DNA of 9,142 bases from Candidatus Woesearchaeota archaeon (GTDB taxonomy: Archaea > Nanobdellota > Nanobdellia > Woesearchaeales > UBA583). The first letter of the stretch is position 1, and every line of letters begins with the position of its first letter. Made by a program: the position numbers and the translations under genes. The notes beneath the pieces are model-generated. The model was not told where the DNA came from and made no database searches. It worked only from the letters and a program-made list of their open reading frames with translations. The stretch covers positions 1 to 9,142 of the forward strand of contig SKGP01000092.1 in the NCBI GenBank assembly GCA_007117405.1, written 5' to 3'. Below are positions 1 through 5,789 of this stretch, piece by piece.

Positions 1-20
1 AATATTTTATTTTATTAAAA

Positions 21-42
21 TTTTTTTCGAATTTGTTTTTTT
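21..42 (+). terminator. Oligo-T terminator of an upstream + strand unit
   Basis: Two runs of seven T lie at 21-27 and 36-42, ahead of the atpK promoter. Archaeal RNA polymerase terminates at oligo-T on the non-template strand without needing a hairpin. The runs could end whatever gene lies before the window. That gene is not visible, so the call rests on base composition alone. Nothing else is recognisable in bases 1-62. Confidence 0.35.
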
Positions 43-62
43 GATATTTCATCATAGGAAAT

Positions 63-70
63 TTTATAAA
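63..70 (+). promoter_or_regulatory. TATA box for the atpK-E-C-F unit
   Basis: The octamer TTTATAAA begins 35 bases before the atpK start codon, with a purine-rich GGAAA just upstream that could serve as a BRE. An archaeal start site about 25 bases downstream of the TATA centre would fall only a few bases before, or at, the ATG. The transcript would therefore be essentially leaderless. The same octamer precedes atpA at 4001. Confidence 0.65.
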
Positions 71-97
71 TGAGTTTAAATTTAAGTTTGTTATAAA

Positions 98-337
98 ATG
101 GTATTTGAAGCATTAATTTCAACTAACGGTTTAGTGGCATTAGGAGCAGGACTTGCATTGGGTCTTGCGGCAATTGGTACAGGTCTTGGACAAAAAGAAG
201 CAATGGCAGCTGCAATTGGAGCTATTTCAGAAGATCCAAAATTATTTGCAAAAGCGCTGATTTTTGCTGTTATTCCTGAAACAATACTTATTTTCGGTTT
301 TGTTACAGCATTCTTAATTATGGGTATGGCTCAGTAA
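98..337 (+). CDS. atpK: A-type ATP synthase subunit K (proteolipid, c-ring)
   Basis: This is the membrane rotor-ring proteolipid of the A-type ATP synthase, which carries the coupling ion past the stator. The 79-residue protein is one two-helix hairpin: helix 1 at about residues 10-43 and helix 2 at about 51-77, joined by a short SEDPK loop. It is a single hairpin, not the doubled or longer forms known in some archaea. The ion-binding carboxylate is Glu61 in a PET motif in helix 2. Gln32 lies 15 residues before the loop proline, the same spacing as the Na+-ligand Gln32 of the Ilyobacter c subunit as I recall it, and Thr62 matches its Ser66. This suggests Na+ coupling (inference). The ATG fits the promoter at 63-70. 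Subunit E follows after 10 bases. Stop is TAA. Confidence 0.95.
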   Translation: MVFEALISTNGLVALGAGLALGLAAIGTGLGQKEAMAAAIGAISEDPKLFAKALIFAVIPETILIFGFVTAFLIMGMAQ

Positions 338-347
338 GGTAGTTTAA

Positions 348-908
348 ATGTCTCTGGATGTTTTATCTAAAGACATTCTTTTAAAAGCTGAGGAAGAAAA
401 AAAACTTTTGATTAAAAAGCTTGAAGAAGAAAAGTCTTTACTGGAATCTGAATATGCTTTCAGGGTTGAAAGTTGGAAAAAATTAGTTTTAGAAAAAAAT
501 TTACACGAGATTTCTACTGAAAAGAGTAAAGTACTTGGTTTTTATAGGAGAGAAGCTAAGAGAATAGTTTTAGATTCTAAATCAGAAATTGTGGATGGTG
601 TTTATTTATCTGCATTAGAAAAAGTTTATAATTTTGAAAAGCAGGAAAGAGAACTTTTCCTTTCAAAAATTGCAAAATATGCTTTTGAGAATTTTAAATT
701 TTCTAAAGTTTACTGTTCAAAAAAAGATCTTAAGTTTTCTAAATCCTTGTTTGATAAGGGAGTTAAAATTTCAACAAGTGATGATGTAATGGGATTTGTT
801 TTTGAAAGTGAAGATGGAAGAGAAATTCTTGATATGAGATTTGAAACTATAGTAAAACATATATTCGAAAACTCCCAGGATAGAATTCAAAAAATATTAT
901 TTCATTAA
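348..908 (+). CDS. atpE: A-type ATP synthase subunit E (peripheral stalk)
   Basis: This is the peripheral stalk subunit, which with subunit H (not in this window) anchors the A3B3 head to the membrane stator. The 186 residues match the usual length. The N-terminal half (about residues 8-85) is a charged, Lys/Glu-rich heptad-like helix typical of the stalk coiled coil. The C-terminal half (about 95-186) is a mixed alpha/beta domain ending in a helix, as in the globular head-binding domain. Primary sequence in this family is poorly conserved, so identification leans on architecture and position between K and C. An AGGT at 337-340 is a weak Shine-Dalgarno-like element before the ATG. Subunit C begins 3 bases after the TAA stop, so translation is probably coupled. 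Confidence 0.9.
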   Translation: MSLDVLSKDILLKAEEEKKLLIKKLEEEKSLLESEYAFRVESWKKLVLEKNLHEISTEKSKVLGFYRREAKRIVLDSKSEIVDGVYLSALEKVYNFEKQERELFLSKIAKYAFENFKFSKVYCSKKDLKFSKSLFDKGVKISTSDDVMGFVFESEDGREILDMRFETIVKHIFENSQDRIQKILFH

Positions 909-911
909 ACG

Positions 912-1937
912 ATGGCAAGAAAGACAATAAAATTGAAGAAAGGGTCTTATGAATCTGCAAAGATTAGTGTTATGAAGGGTTCTTTATATTCGGATGATGT
1001 TTTTAATAATTTGAAAAAGCTTAGTTTTGATGAAATATTAAAATTTCTTGAAGAAAATGGATTTAGGGATTCAATAGATAAGTCTTATATACAGTTTGAA
1101 GGATTTTCACTTATTGAAAGAGTCTTAAATTTACATATGTCAAAAGTATATAAACATGTTATTTCTTCAGCATCAAAACAAAATAGAGAGTTCTTGGAGA
1201 GTTATTATTTAAAGTATCAGATACACAATATTATGGTAGTTCTAAGATGTTTAATCTCAGGTGAAAAGGATGTAACTTCTTATCTTATAGGAGATGATAG
1301 GTTAAAGGAAAAATTTGTAAAGGCATCAAATATGCCTAAAGTTGAAGATGCATTGGTTTATTTAGTAAAGAAATTTTCAATTAATCCTGATTCGGCTTTA
1401 GAGGAGTATAAAAAGGGGATATATAATTTAGAAAATTATTTATATAAAGTTTATTATTCAAGACTTGTTTCAAAAAAGTTTTCTTACAATGGGATAGATG
1501 AAAAAAAGTTTTTCTTTTTTATACGAAAGTACATAGATATACTTAATGCTAGGACTTTTTTAAAGTTAAAAGTTGAAAAAATTGAAGAAATTGATTTTAA
1601 TGATTTATATTTTGAAGGGGGAAATCTTAATTTAAATTTTTATGAGAAACTTAAGGATAAAAGCATAGGAGATGTACTTGAGAAGTTTAGTAATAAATTT
1701 GGTGATAATTTTGAGAAATGTAGAGATTTTTCATGTATATTTGTAATAGATAAACTTGCTACTCTTCATAAAAAACAAGGAAATGATTTATTTAAGCAGA
1801 TAAAATTTGGTTCTCCTTTTTATACTTTAAAATTTTTGTTTCTTCTTGAATTACAAATGGCAAAACTTAGAGTTCTGCTTAAGATGAAGTATATGGATTT
1901 ACCTTCAGAAGAGTTTGAGGGGTTGGTTTCAAAATGA
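912..1937 (+). CDS. atpC: A-type ATP synthase subunit C (central stalk-rotor ring connector)
   Basis: Subunit C is the funnel-shaped adapter seating the D/F axle on the K ring; it is homologous to eukaryotic V-ATPase subunit d. The 341-residue length, lack of membrane segments and largely helical, Lys/Phe/Leu-rich sequence fit the AC39/subunit-C family, which is made of three related helical bundles. Position between E and F is the canonical archaeal order. The N-terminus is unusually basic (ARKTIKLKKGSYESAK), preceding the family's N-terminal helix. The TGA stop overlaps the atpF start as ATGA (1934-1937), implying translational coupling. This is the only TGA used as a terminal stop in the window, and a TAG follows three codons later in the same frame (1944-1946). 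Confidence 0.9.
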   Translation: MARKTIKLKKGSYESAKISVMKGSLYSDDVFNNLKKLSFDEILKFLEENGFRDSIDKSYIQFEGFSLIERVLNLHMSKVYKHVISSASKQNREFLESYYLKYQIHNIMVVLRCLISGEKDVTSYLIGDDRLKEKFVKASNMPKVEDALVYLVKKFSINPDSALEEYKKGIYNLENYLYKVYYSRLVSKKFSYNGIDEKKFFFFIRKYIDILNARTFLKLKVEKIEEIDFNDLYFEGGNLNLNFYEKLKDKSIGDVLEKFSNKFGDNFEKCRDFSCIFVIDKLATLHKKQGNDLFKQIKFGSPFYTLKFLFLLELQMAKLRVLLKMKYMDLPSEEFEGLVSK

Positions 1938-2221
1938 GTAGGATAGTTGCGGTTGGAAATGAAGATTTCACATTAGGTTTCGAATTAGTTGGAATTGAGG
2001 CTTTTGGTCTTGAGAAATTAGAAAATATTTTATTTGGAAAAGAAGATATTGGTGTGGTTATTATTTCAGTTAAAGATTATGATAATCTTAACCTTAGGAC
2101 TAAAACTCAAATTGAAAAGTTGCTAAAGCCTATTGTTGTGATACTTTCTGGAGAGGATATAAAAGGAAATTCTTTGAGAGAAAAAGTAATAAAAGCACTT
2201 GGCGTTGATTTGCTCAAATAG
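1934..2221 (+). CDS. atpF: A-type ATP synthase subunit F (central stalk)
   Basis: Subunit F is a small central-stalk protein that binds subunit D and modulates ATP hydrolysis. The 95 residues fit the family (about 100). It opens with the typical first beta strand and its turn (RIVAVGNEDFTLGFELVGIE), followed by alternating strands and helices with a central hydrophobic strand (GVVIISV), as in the Rossmann-like F fold. Its ATG overlaps the atpC stop. It is the last gene of the first ATPase block: the usual next gene, atpA, is displaced by a secreted fibre-like gene. Stop is TAG, followed by an inverted repeat and a long T-run. Confidence 0.92.
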   Translation: MSRIVAVGNEDFTLGFELVGIEAFGLEKLENILFGKEDIGVVIISVKDYDNLNLRTKTQIEKLLKPIVVILSGEDIKGNSLREKVIKALGVDLLK

Positions 2222-2224
2222 TCA

Positions 2225-2242
2225 TTTCACGAGTTAGTGAAA
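2225..2242. repeat. Short inverted repeat after atpF
   Basis: TTTCAC (2225-2230) and GTGAAA (2237-2242) form a perfect 6-bp inverted repeat around a 6-base centre. It lies four bases after the atpF stop and just upstream of the TATA-like element of the next gene. It could be a regulator-binding site or a weak RNA hairpin at the end of the K-E-C-F transcript. The stem is short enough to arise by chance. Confidence 0.3.
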
Positions 2243-2250
2243 ACAAAGAC

Positions 2251-2258
2251 ATATATTT
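2251..2258 (+). promoter_or_regulatory. TATA-like element for the fibre gene
   Basis: ATATATTT begins 29 bases before the ATG at 2280, the spacing expected for a leaderless archaeal transcript. A purine-rich stretch (GTGAAAACAAAG) directly upstream could supply the BRE. The element runs straight into a 13-base T-tract that fills most of the gap to the start codon. Confidence 0.5.
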
Positions 2259-2268
2259 TTTTTTTTTT
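2256..2268 (+). terminator. T13 tract, likely terminator of atpK-E-C-F
   Basis: Thirteen consecutive T residues follow the last gene of the first ATPase block, ideal for intrinsic archaeal oligo-T termination. The tract also lies inside the next core promoter, between its TATA-like element and start codon. A single sequence may thus end one unit and form the melted region of another. A homopolymer this long is prone to slippage. Confidence 0.5.
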
Positions 2269-2279
2269 GATTTATCATT

Positions 2280-3920
2280 ATGGATAAAAAATTAGGCTTT
2301 TTTGGTGTTTTTATAGGTGCTTTCTTGCTTTTGTTAGGGGGCGTTGTCTTTGCAGATACAGATGGAATTTGGCATTATGCTAAGGATATTAGGGGAGGTG
2401 TCTTTGGTAGTGATGAATCTGATATATATTGGGAATATACATTTCCTAGAAATCTTACAGTTACTAATGTTTTAGATTCAGAAAGAATTGGAATAAGCAC
2501 TCCCATACCTAGAACTGAATTGGAAATTGATGGTCGTTGGTTTGTAACATCCCATGGCAGTTCTCCTTCTTCAGGTGTTGGTATGATTGGTTCTTTCAAT
2601 CCTGATATTGGTTCTTTTGGTGCTGGTTTAATCCAAGTTTACGATTATGATTCTAGTAATCCTCGATTATTATTATTTCAAGGTTCAGGTGGTAATGTTC
2701 AGATTGGTACAAATTCTTATTCTTCCAATTTAAGGGTTTATGGTGATTTTAGGATAAATGGTAGTATGCTTGAAGGAGATGTTCCTTGGTTAAGACTATC
2801 AGACCATCCTTCAATTATTACAGGTTCTGGTCTTGAAGGTGGAGGTGATTTATCTGAGACTAGAACTATAAGCCTTTCAAGTAGTTTAAGTAATTTTAAT
2901 AATCTTGACGGCACAGGTGTTGTTGTAAAAACTGGTGATGATACTTATACAACAAGATCTATACTTGGAAGCTCAGGTAGGGTTATAGTTAATAATAATG
3001 ATGGTTCTTCAGGCAATCCTACTATTGACTTAGTTTCAACTGGTGTTTCTTCTGGCAATTATGGTTCTAACATTCAAGTACCTGTAATTACTGTTGATAG
3101 TTTTGGTAGAATAACTTCTGCTTCTAATACAAACATTAGAAGTTCATCTACAAGTCAGAATGGAGTTGTTCAGCTTAGAGATAGTGTTGTAAGTACATCT
3201 GTCACTCATGCTGCAACTGCAAATAGTGTAAAAGTTGCATATGATAATGCACAGTTAAGAATATTGAGAACAGGCGATATTATGACTGGTTTTCTTACTT
3301 TACATGCTAATCCAACAAATAGTATGCATGCAGCTACAAAGGACTATGTTGATTCAGTTGCTGCAGGTGTTGGTGGTAGTGTTGATGATAAAGTCTCTAA
3401 ATCTGGTGATACTATGAGCGGAATTTTAAATATGGGTGGTAATCGTATTACTAATGTTGGCAGTCCTTCTGGATCTTCTGATGTCGCAACTAAAGGTTAT
3501 GTTGATTCAGGGGTAAACTCTGCAATTTCTACTGCAAATAATAGAGTATTGAGAACAGGTGATACTATGACTGGAACACTTAGTATGAATGGTAATCGTA
3601 TTACTAATGTTGGTGCTCCTACTCAGAATCACCATGTTGCAACTAAGGGTTATGTTGACACAGCGGTTTCGGGCGTAGGTGGTGGATTTACAACATGTAC
3701 TACTAAGAGTGCAGAGTTAAGTTCTACTCGTGCAGATGGAAATGCATTTTATACTACAGTTTATTGTGATCCTGGTTGGACGATGACTGGTGGCGGTATT
3801 CAAGCATCTTGGTGGGATACTTGGAGGGAAAGTTATAGTCGTCCTTCAGGAAATGGATTTTATTGTGTACAAAAACTAGATACGAACAGGGGAAATTGTT
3901 ATGTTAGATGTTGCCAGTAA
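2280..3920 (+). CDS. Secreted phage tail-fibre-like repeat protein with Cys-rich C-terminus
   Basis: This is a probable exported fibre or adhesin of unknown target, unrelated to ATP synthesis. Residues 1-25 form a signal peptide (basic start, hydrophobic core, VFA at the likely cleavage site). Residues about 170-290 hold tail-fibre-type strand repeats, including GSGLEGGGDLSETRTISLS, a GVVVKTGDDTYTTRSI segment and TVDSFGRITSASN. Residues about 288-324 match the phage fibre motif family ending in AATANSVKVAYDNA. Three GDxM-to-TKxYVD units follow at about 329-358, 373-409 and 424-460, a repeat type common in trimeric phage fibres. The last 74 residues hold all six cysteines (473, 496, 529, 540, 544, 545), Trp-rich segments and a GWTMTGGG motif. 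The protein is Ser/Thr/Gly/Asn-rich and poor in Lys, unlike its neighbours. It has its own promoter-like element and sits between atpF and atpA. Function, trimerisation and surface location are inferred. Confidence 0.85.
   Translation: MDKKLGFFGVFIGAFLLLLGGVVFADTDGIWHYAKDIRGGVFGSDESDIYWEYTFPRNLTVTNVLDSERIGISTPIPRTELEIDGRWFVTSHGSSPSSGVGMIGSFNPDIGSFGAGLIQVYDYDSSNPRLLLFQGSGGNVQIGTNSYSSNLRVYGDFRINGSMLEGDVPWLRLSDHPSIITGSGLEGGGDLSETRTISLSSSLSNFNNLDGTGVVVKTGDDTYTTRSILGSSGRVIVNNNDGSSGNPTIDLVSTGVSSGNYGSNIQVPVITVDSFGRITSASNTNIRSSSTSQNGVVQLRDSVVSTSVTHAATANSVKVAYDNAQLRILRTGDIMTGFLTLHANPTNSMHAATKDYVDSVAAGVGGSVDDKVSKSGDTMSGILNMGGNRITNVGSPSGSSDVATKGYVDSGVNSAISTANNRVLRTGDTMTGTLSMNGNRITNVGAPTQNHHVATKGYVDTAVSGVGGGFTTCTTKSAELSSTRADGNAFYTTVYCDPGWTMTGGGIQASWWDTWRESYSRPSGNGFYCVQKLDTNRGNCYVRCCQ
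3438..3613 (+). repeat. Direct repeats within the fibre gene
   Basis: A 23-bp sequence beginning GGTAATCGTATTACT is identical at 3438-3460 and 3591-3613. The offset of 153 bp is exactly 51 codons. It encodes the GNRITNVG part of the second and third GDxM/TKxYVD units. A further 13-bp identity (TATTGAGAACAGG) is found at 3262-3274 and 3547-3559, 95 codons apart. Nucleotide-level identity suggests recent duplication or recombination between repeat units. In-frame spacing means gain or loss of units would keep the gene open. Confidence 0.75.
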
Positions 3921-4000
3921 GATATCTTATATTATTTTTAGATATGTATTGAATTTGTATGTGTTTTAGATTTGATTTTAATTTGTTTTCACACCAAATA

Positions 4001-4008
4001 TTTATAAA
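4001..4008 (+). promoter_or_regulatory. TATA box for the atpA-B-D unit
   Basis: TTTATAAA begins 37 bases before the atpA ATG and is identical to the octamer ahead of atpK. An AT-rich ACCAAATA directly upstream may act as BRE. A T7 run (4014-4020) and a pyrimidine-rich stretch lie between it and the start codon. The predicted transcript has at most a very short leader. This promoter lets A-B-D be expressed independently of the fibre gene. The rest of the 117-base gap after the fibre gene is T-rich with no gene. Confidence 0.65.
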
Positions 4009-4037
4009 GCATCTTTTTTTCTCCCTTATTATAATAA

Positions 4038-5348
4038 ATGGCAATTACTAAAAAAAGCAGTGGTAAAATTCTAATGGTTTCGGGCCCTGTTGTTGAGGCA
4101 ACAGGCGTTGATGTGAAAATGTCGGATATTGTCAGAGTTGGAGATGAGGCTCTGATGGGTGAAGTTATCAAAATTGAAGAAAATTCTTTTATTGTTCAGG
4201 TTTATGAAGATACAACAGGACTTAAACCTGGGGAGCCTGTTACTAACACAAATCTTCCTCTTTCAGTTGAATTGGGGCCGGGACTTTTGGGTTCAATATA
4301 TGATGGAATTCAAAGGCCTCTTGAGATTTTGGAAAAAGAAATGGGTTATTTCATTAAAAGAGGAGTTGATGCGGATGGAATAGACCACAAGAAAAAATGG
4401 GATTTTAAACCAACTGTAAAAAAAGGGGATAAGATTTTAGAAGGACAAGTTATAGGTGAAGTAAAAGAGTTTGATATAATACATAAGATACTTGCTCCTT
4501 ATGGGTCAAAAGGTACAGTGGAAATGCTAAAATCCGGTTCATTTACAGTTGAAGATGAGATAGGAAGGCTGTCTGATGGAACAATTCTTAGGCTTTCAGT
4601 AAGGCAGCCAGTGAGAAGCCCAAGAAAATTTACTGAGAAATTGGCACCTTCAATCCCACTTGTTACTGGACAGAGAGTTTATGATGTATTCTTTCCAGTT
4701 GCTAAAGGAGGAGTTGCTGCACTCCCTGGGCCTTTTGGTGCGGGAAAAACAGTTACACAGCAGTCTATTGCTAAGTGGTCTGATGCAGAGATTGTTGTTT
4801 ATGTTGGTTGTGGTGAGAGAGGAAATGAAATGACTGAAGTTCTAACTGAGTTCCCACATTTAATTGACCCTAAATCTGGAAAACCAATGATGGAAAGGAC
4901 AATTCTTGTTGCAAATACATCCAATATGCCAGTTGCCGCAAGAGAAGCATCAGTTTATGTGGGAATTACTCTTGCTGAGTATTACAGAGATATGGGTTAT
5001 AATGTTGCAATTATGGCAGATAGTACTTCAAGATGGGCTGAGGCAATGAGGGAGATTTCTTCAAGATTAGAGGAGATGCCTGGGGAAGAGGGATATCCTG
5101 CATATCTTTCAACTAAGCTTGCAAATTTTTATGAGAGAGCAGGAAGAGTTAAAACTTTAAATGGAAAAGAAGGCTCAGTTACAGTAATTGGAGCTGTTTC
5201 TCCTGCTGGTGGAGATTTTTCAGAGCCAGTTACACAAAATACTCTTAGGGTTGCAAAATGTTTTTGGGCTCTTGATGCAAAACTTGCTGAGAAGAGGCAT
5301 TACTGGTCAATAAATTGGTTAAATTCATATTCATTATACCATGAATGA
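4038..5348 (+). CDS. atpA: A-type ATP synthase catalytic subunit A, N-terminal 436 residues (in-frame TGA)
   Basis: This is the catalytic subunit of the A3B3 head, which makes or hydrolyses ATP. The open part covers the beta-barrel (about residues 8-75), the A-specific bulge (about 115-185) and the nucleotide-binding domain. The P-loop GPFGAGKT is at 231-238, with Lys237; the catalytic Glu260 and Arg261 are in GCGERGNEM (257-265). [20 protein letters not shown] and the [20 protein letters not shown] segment are typical. A TGA at codon 437 ends the reading frame just after the conserved [11 protein letters not shown] block. The family is normally about 580-600 residues, and the missing C-terminal helical domain follows in the same frame (5349-5789). 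Read as one gene it spans 583 residues. The ATG is fixed by the TATA box at 4001-4008 and by the usual N-terminus. As written, the product could not form a normal head. Confidence 0.93.
   Translation: MAITKKSSGKILMVSGPVVEATGVDVKMSDIVRVGDEALMGEVIKIEENSFIVQVYEDTTGLKPGEPVTNTNLPLSVELGPGLLGSIYDGIQRPLEILEKEMGYFIKRGVDADGIDHKKKWDFKPTVKKGDKILEGQVIGEVKEFDIIHKILAPYGSKGTVEMLKSGSFTVEDEIGRLSDGTILRLSVRQPVRSPRKFTEKLAPSIPLVTGQRVYDVFFPVAKGGVAALPGPFGAGKTVTQQSIAKWSDAEIVVYVGCGERGNEMTEVLTEFPHLIDPKSGKPMMERTILVANTSNMPVAAREASVYVGITLAEYYRDMGYNVAIMADSTSRWAEAMREISSRLEEMPGEEGYPAYLSTKLANFYERAGRVKTLNGKEGSVTVIGAVSPAGGDFSEPVTQNTLRVAKCFWALDAKLAEKRHYWSINWLNSYSLYHE
5346..5348 (+). other. In-frame TGA interrupting atpA (codon 437)
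   Basis: Reading through gives SYSLYHE-[TGA]-LRDYFKENIDKNWG, a good match to the family on both sides. The TGA therefore replaces a single codon with no frameshift. As I recall the family, this position is variable (Ala, Ser, Asp and others), so the original residue cannot be deduced. One-base routes include GGA, TCA, AGA and TGG. About 20 Trp codons in the window are all TGG, so general TGA-to-Trp reassignment is not supported. Confidence 0.9.
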
Positions 5349-5408
5349 TTAAGGGATTATTTTAAAGAAAATATTGATAAGAATTGGGGTAATAAAATAA
5401 AAGAGTTA

Positions 5409-5789
5409 ATGACAATTCTCCAGGAAGAAGATTCTCTTATGGAAATTGTTCAACTTGTCGGTTCTGATTCATTGCCAGAAAATCAGCAAATAACTCTTGA
5501 AGTTGCAAGATTGATAAGAGAAGAGTTGCTTCAGCAGAATGCTTTTCATGATGTTGACAGATTTTGCCCACTTTCTAAGGCGAACGACCTTATTGATTTA
5601 GTTTTCACATTTAAAGAAAATGCAGAAAAAGCTTTAAAGGCAGGAGTGCCTGCAAAAGAAATAATTTCTTCTAAGGCAAAGTATAAAATCTCTTCAGTTA
5701 GAATGGAAGCGGGCTATTCAAGTTTGCTTAAATCTGTGAAAGCGGAAATTGAAAAAGAAATGGCTGATTTAATTAAGAGGTATGGATAA
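5409..5789 (+). CDS. atpA: A-type ATP synthase subunit A, C-terminal part downstream of the TGA
   Basis: This is the C-terminal helical domain of AtpA, which faces the central shaft. Family-typical segments include MEIVQLVGSDSLPENQQITL, VARLIREELLQQNAF, the HDVDRFCP that follows, and a final helix ending IKRYG. ATG at 5409 is only the first in-frame start codon after the TGA. The 20 codons before it (5349-5408) also encode AtpA-like sequence, so independent initiation here is unlikely to be the ancestral state. There is no promoter or Shine-Dalgarno site before it. The frame equals that of the upstream part. Conservation through the whole stretch argues that the damage, if real, is recent or that the TGA is translated. 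The TAA stop is immediately followed by the atpB ATG. Confidence 0.85.
   Translation: MTILQEEDSLMEIVQLVGSDSLPENQQITLEVARLIREELLQQNAFHDVDRFCPLSKANDLIDLVFTFKENAEKALKAGVPAKEIISSKAKYKISSVRMEAGYSSLLKSVKAEIEKEMADLIKRYG

Noticed and set aside
2280..3920. A prophage remnant
   Set aside because: The fibre-like gene has a signal peptide and is flanked directly by ATPase genes. There are no capsid, terminase, integrase or att-like sequences in the window.
3918..3960. Hairpin around AGATATCT just after the fibre gene as a terminator
   Set aside because: The palindrome is very short and AT-rich, with only a T5 run following. It is not distinguishable from chance.
5346..5348. Genome-wide reassignment of TGA to Trp or Gly
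   Set aside because: About 20 Trp codons are all TGG and Gly is read from ordinary GGN codons throughout. Reassignment would be expected to give many more internal TGA codons.
5341..5364. ATG codons overlapping or just before the atpA TGA (5341 and 5345) as restart sites for a split subunit
   Set aside because: Both are in other frames and reach a stop within a few codons. They cannot produce the C-terminal domain.
4038..5789. A frameshift, intein or intron as the cause of the atpA interruption
   Set aside because: Both halves share one frame, no extra sequence is present between conserved blocks, and total length is normal for AtpA. Only one codon is abnormal.
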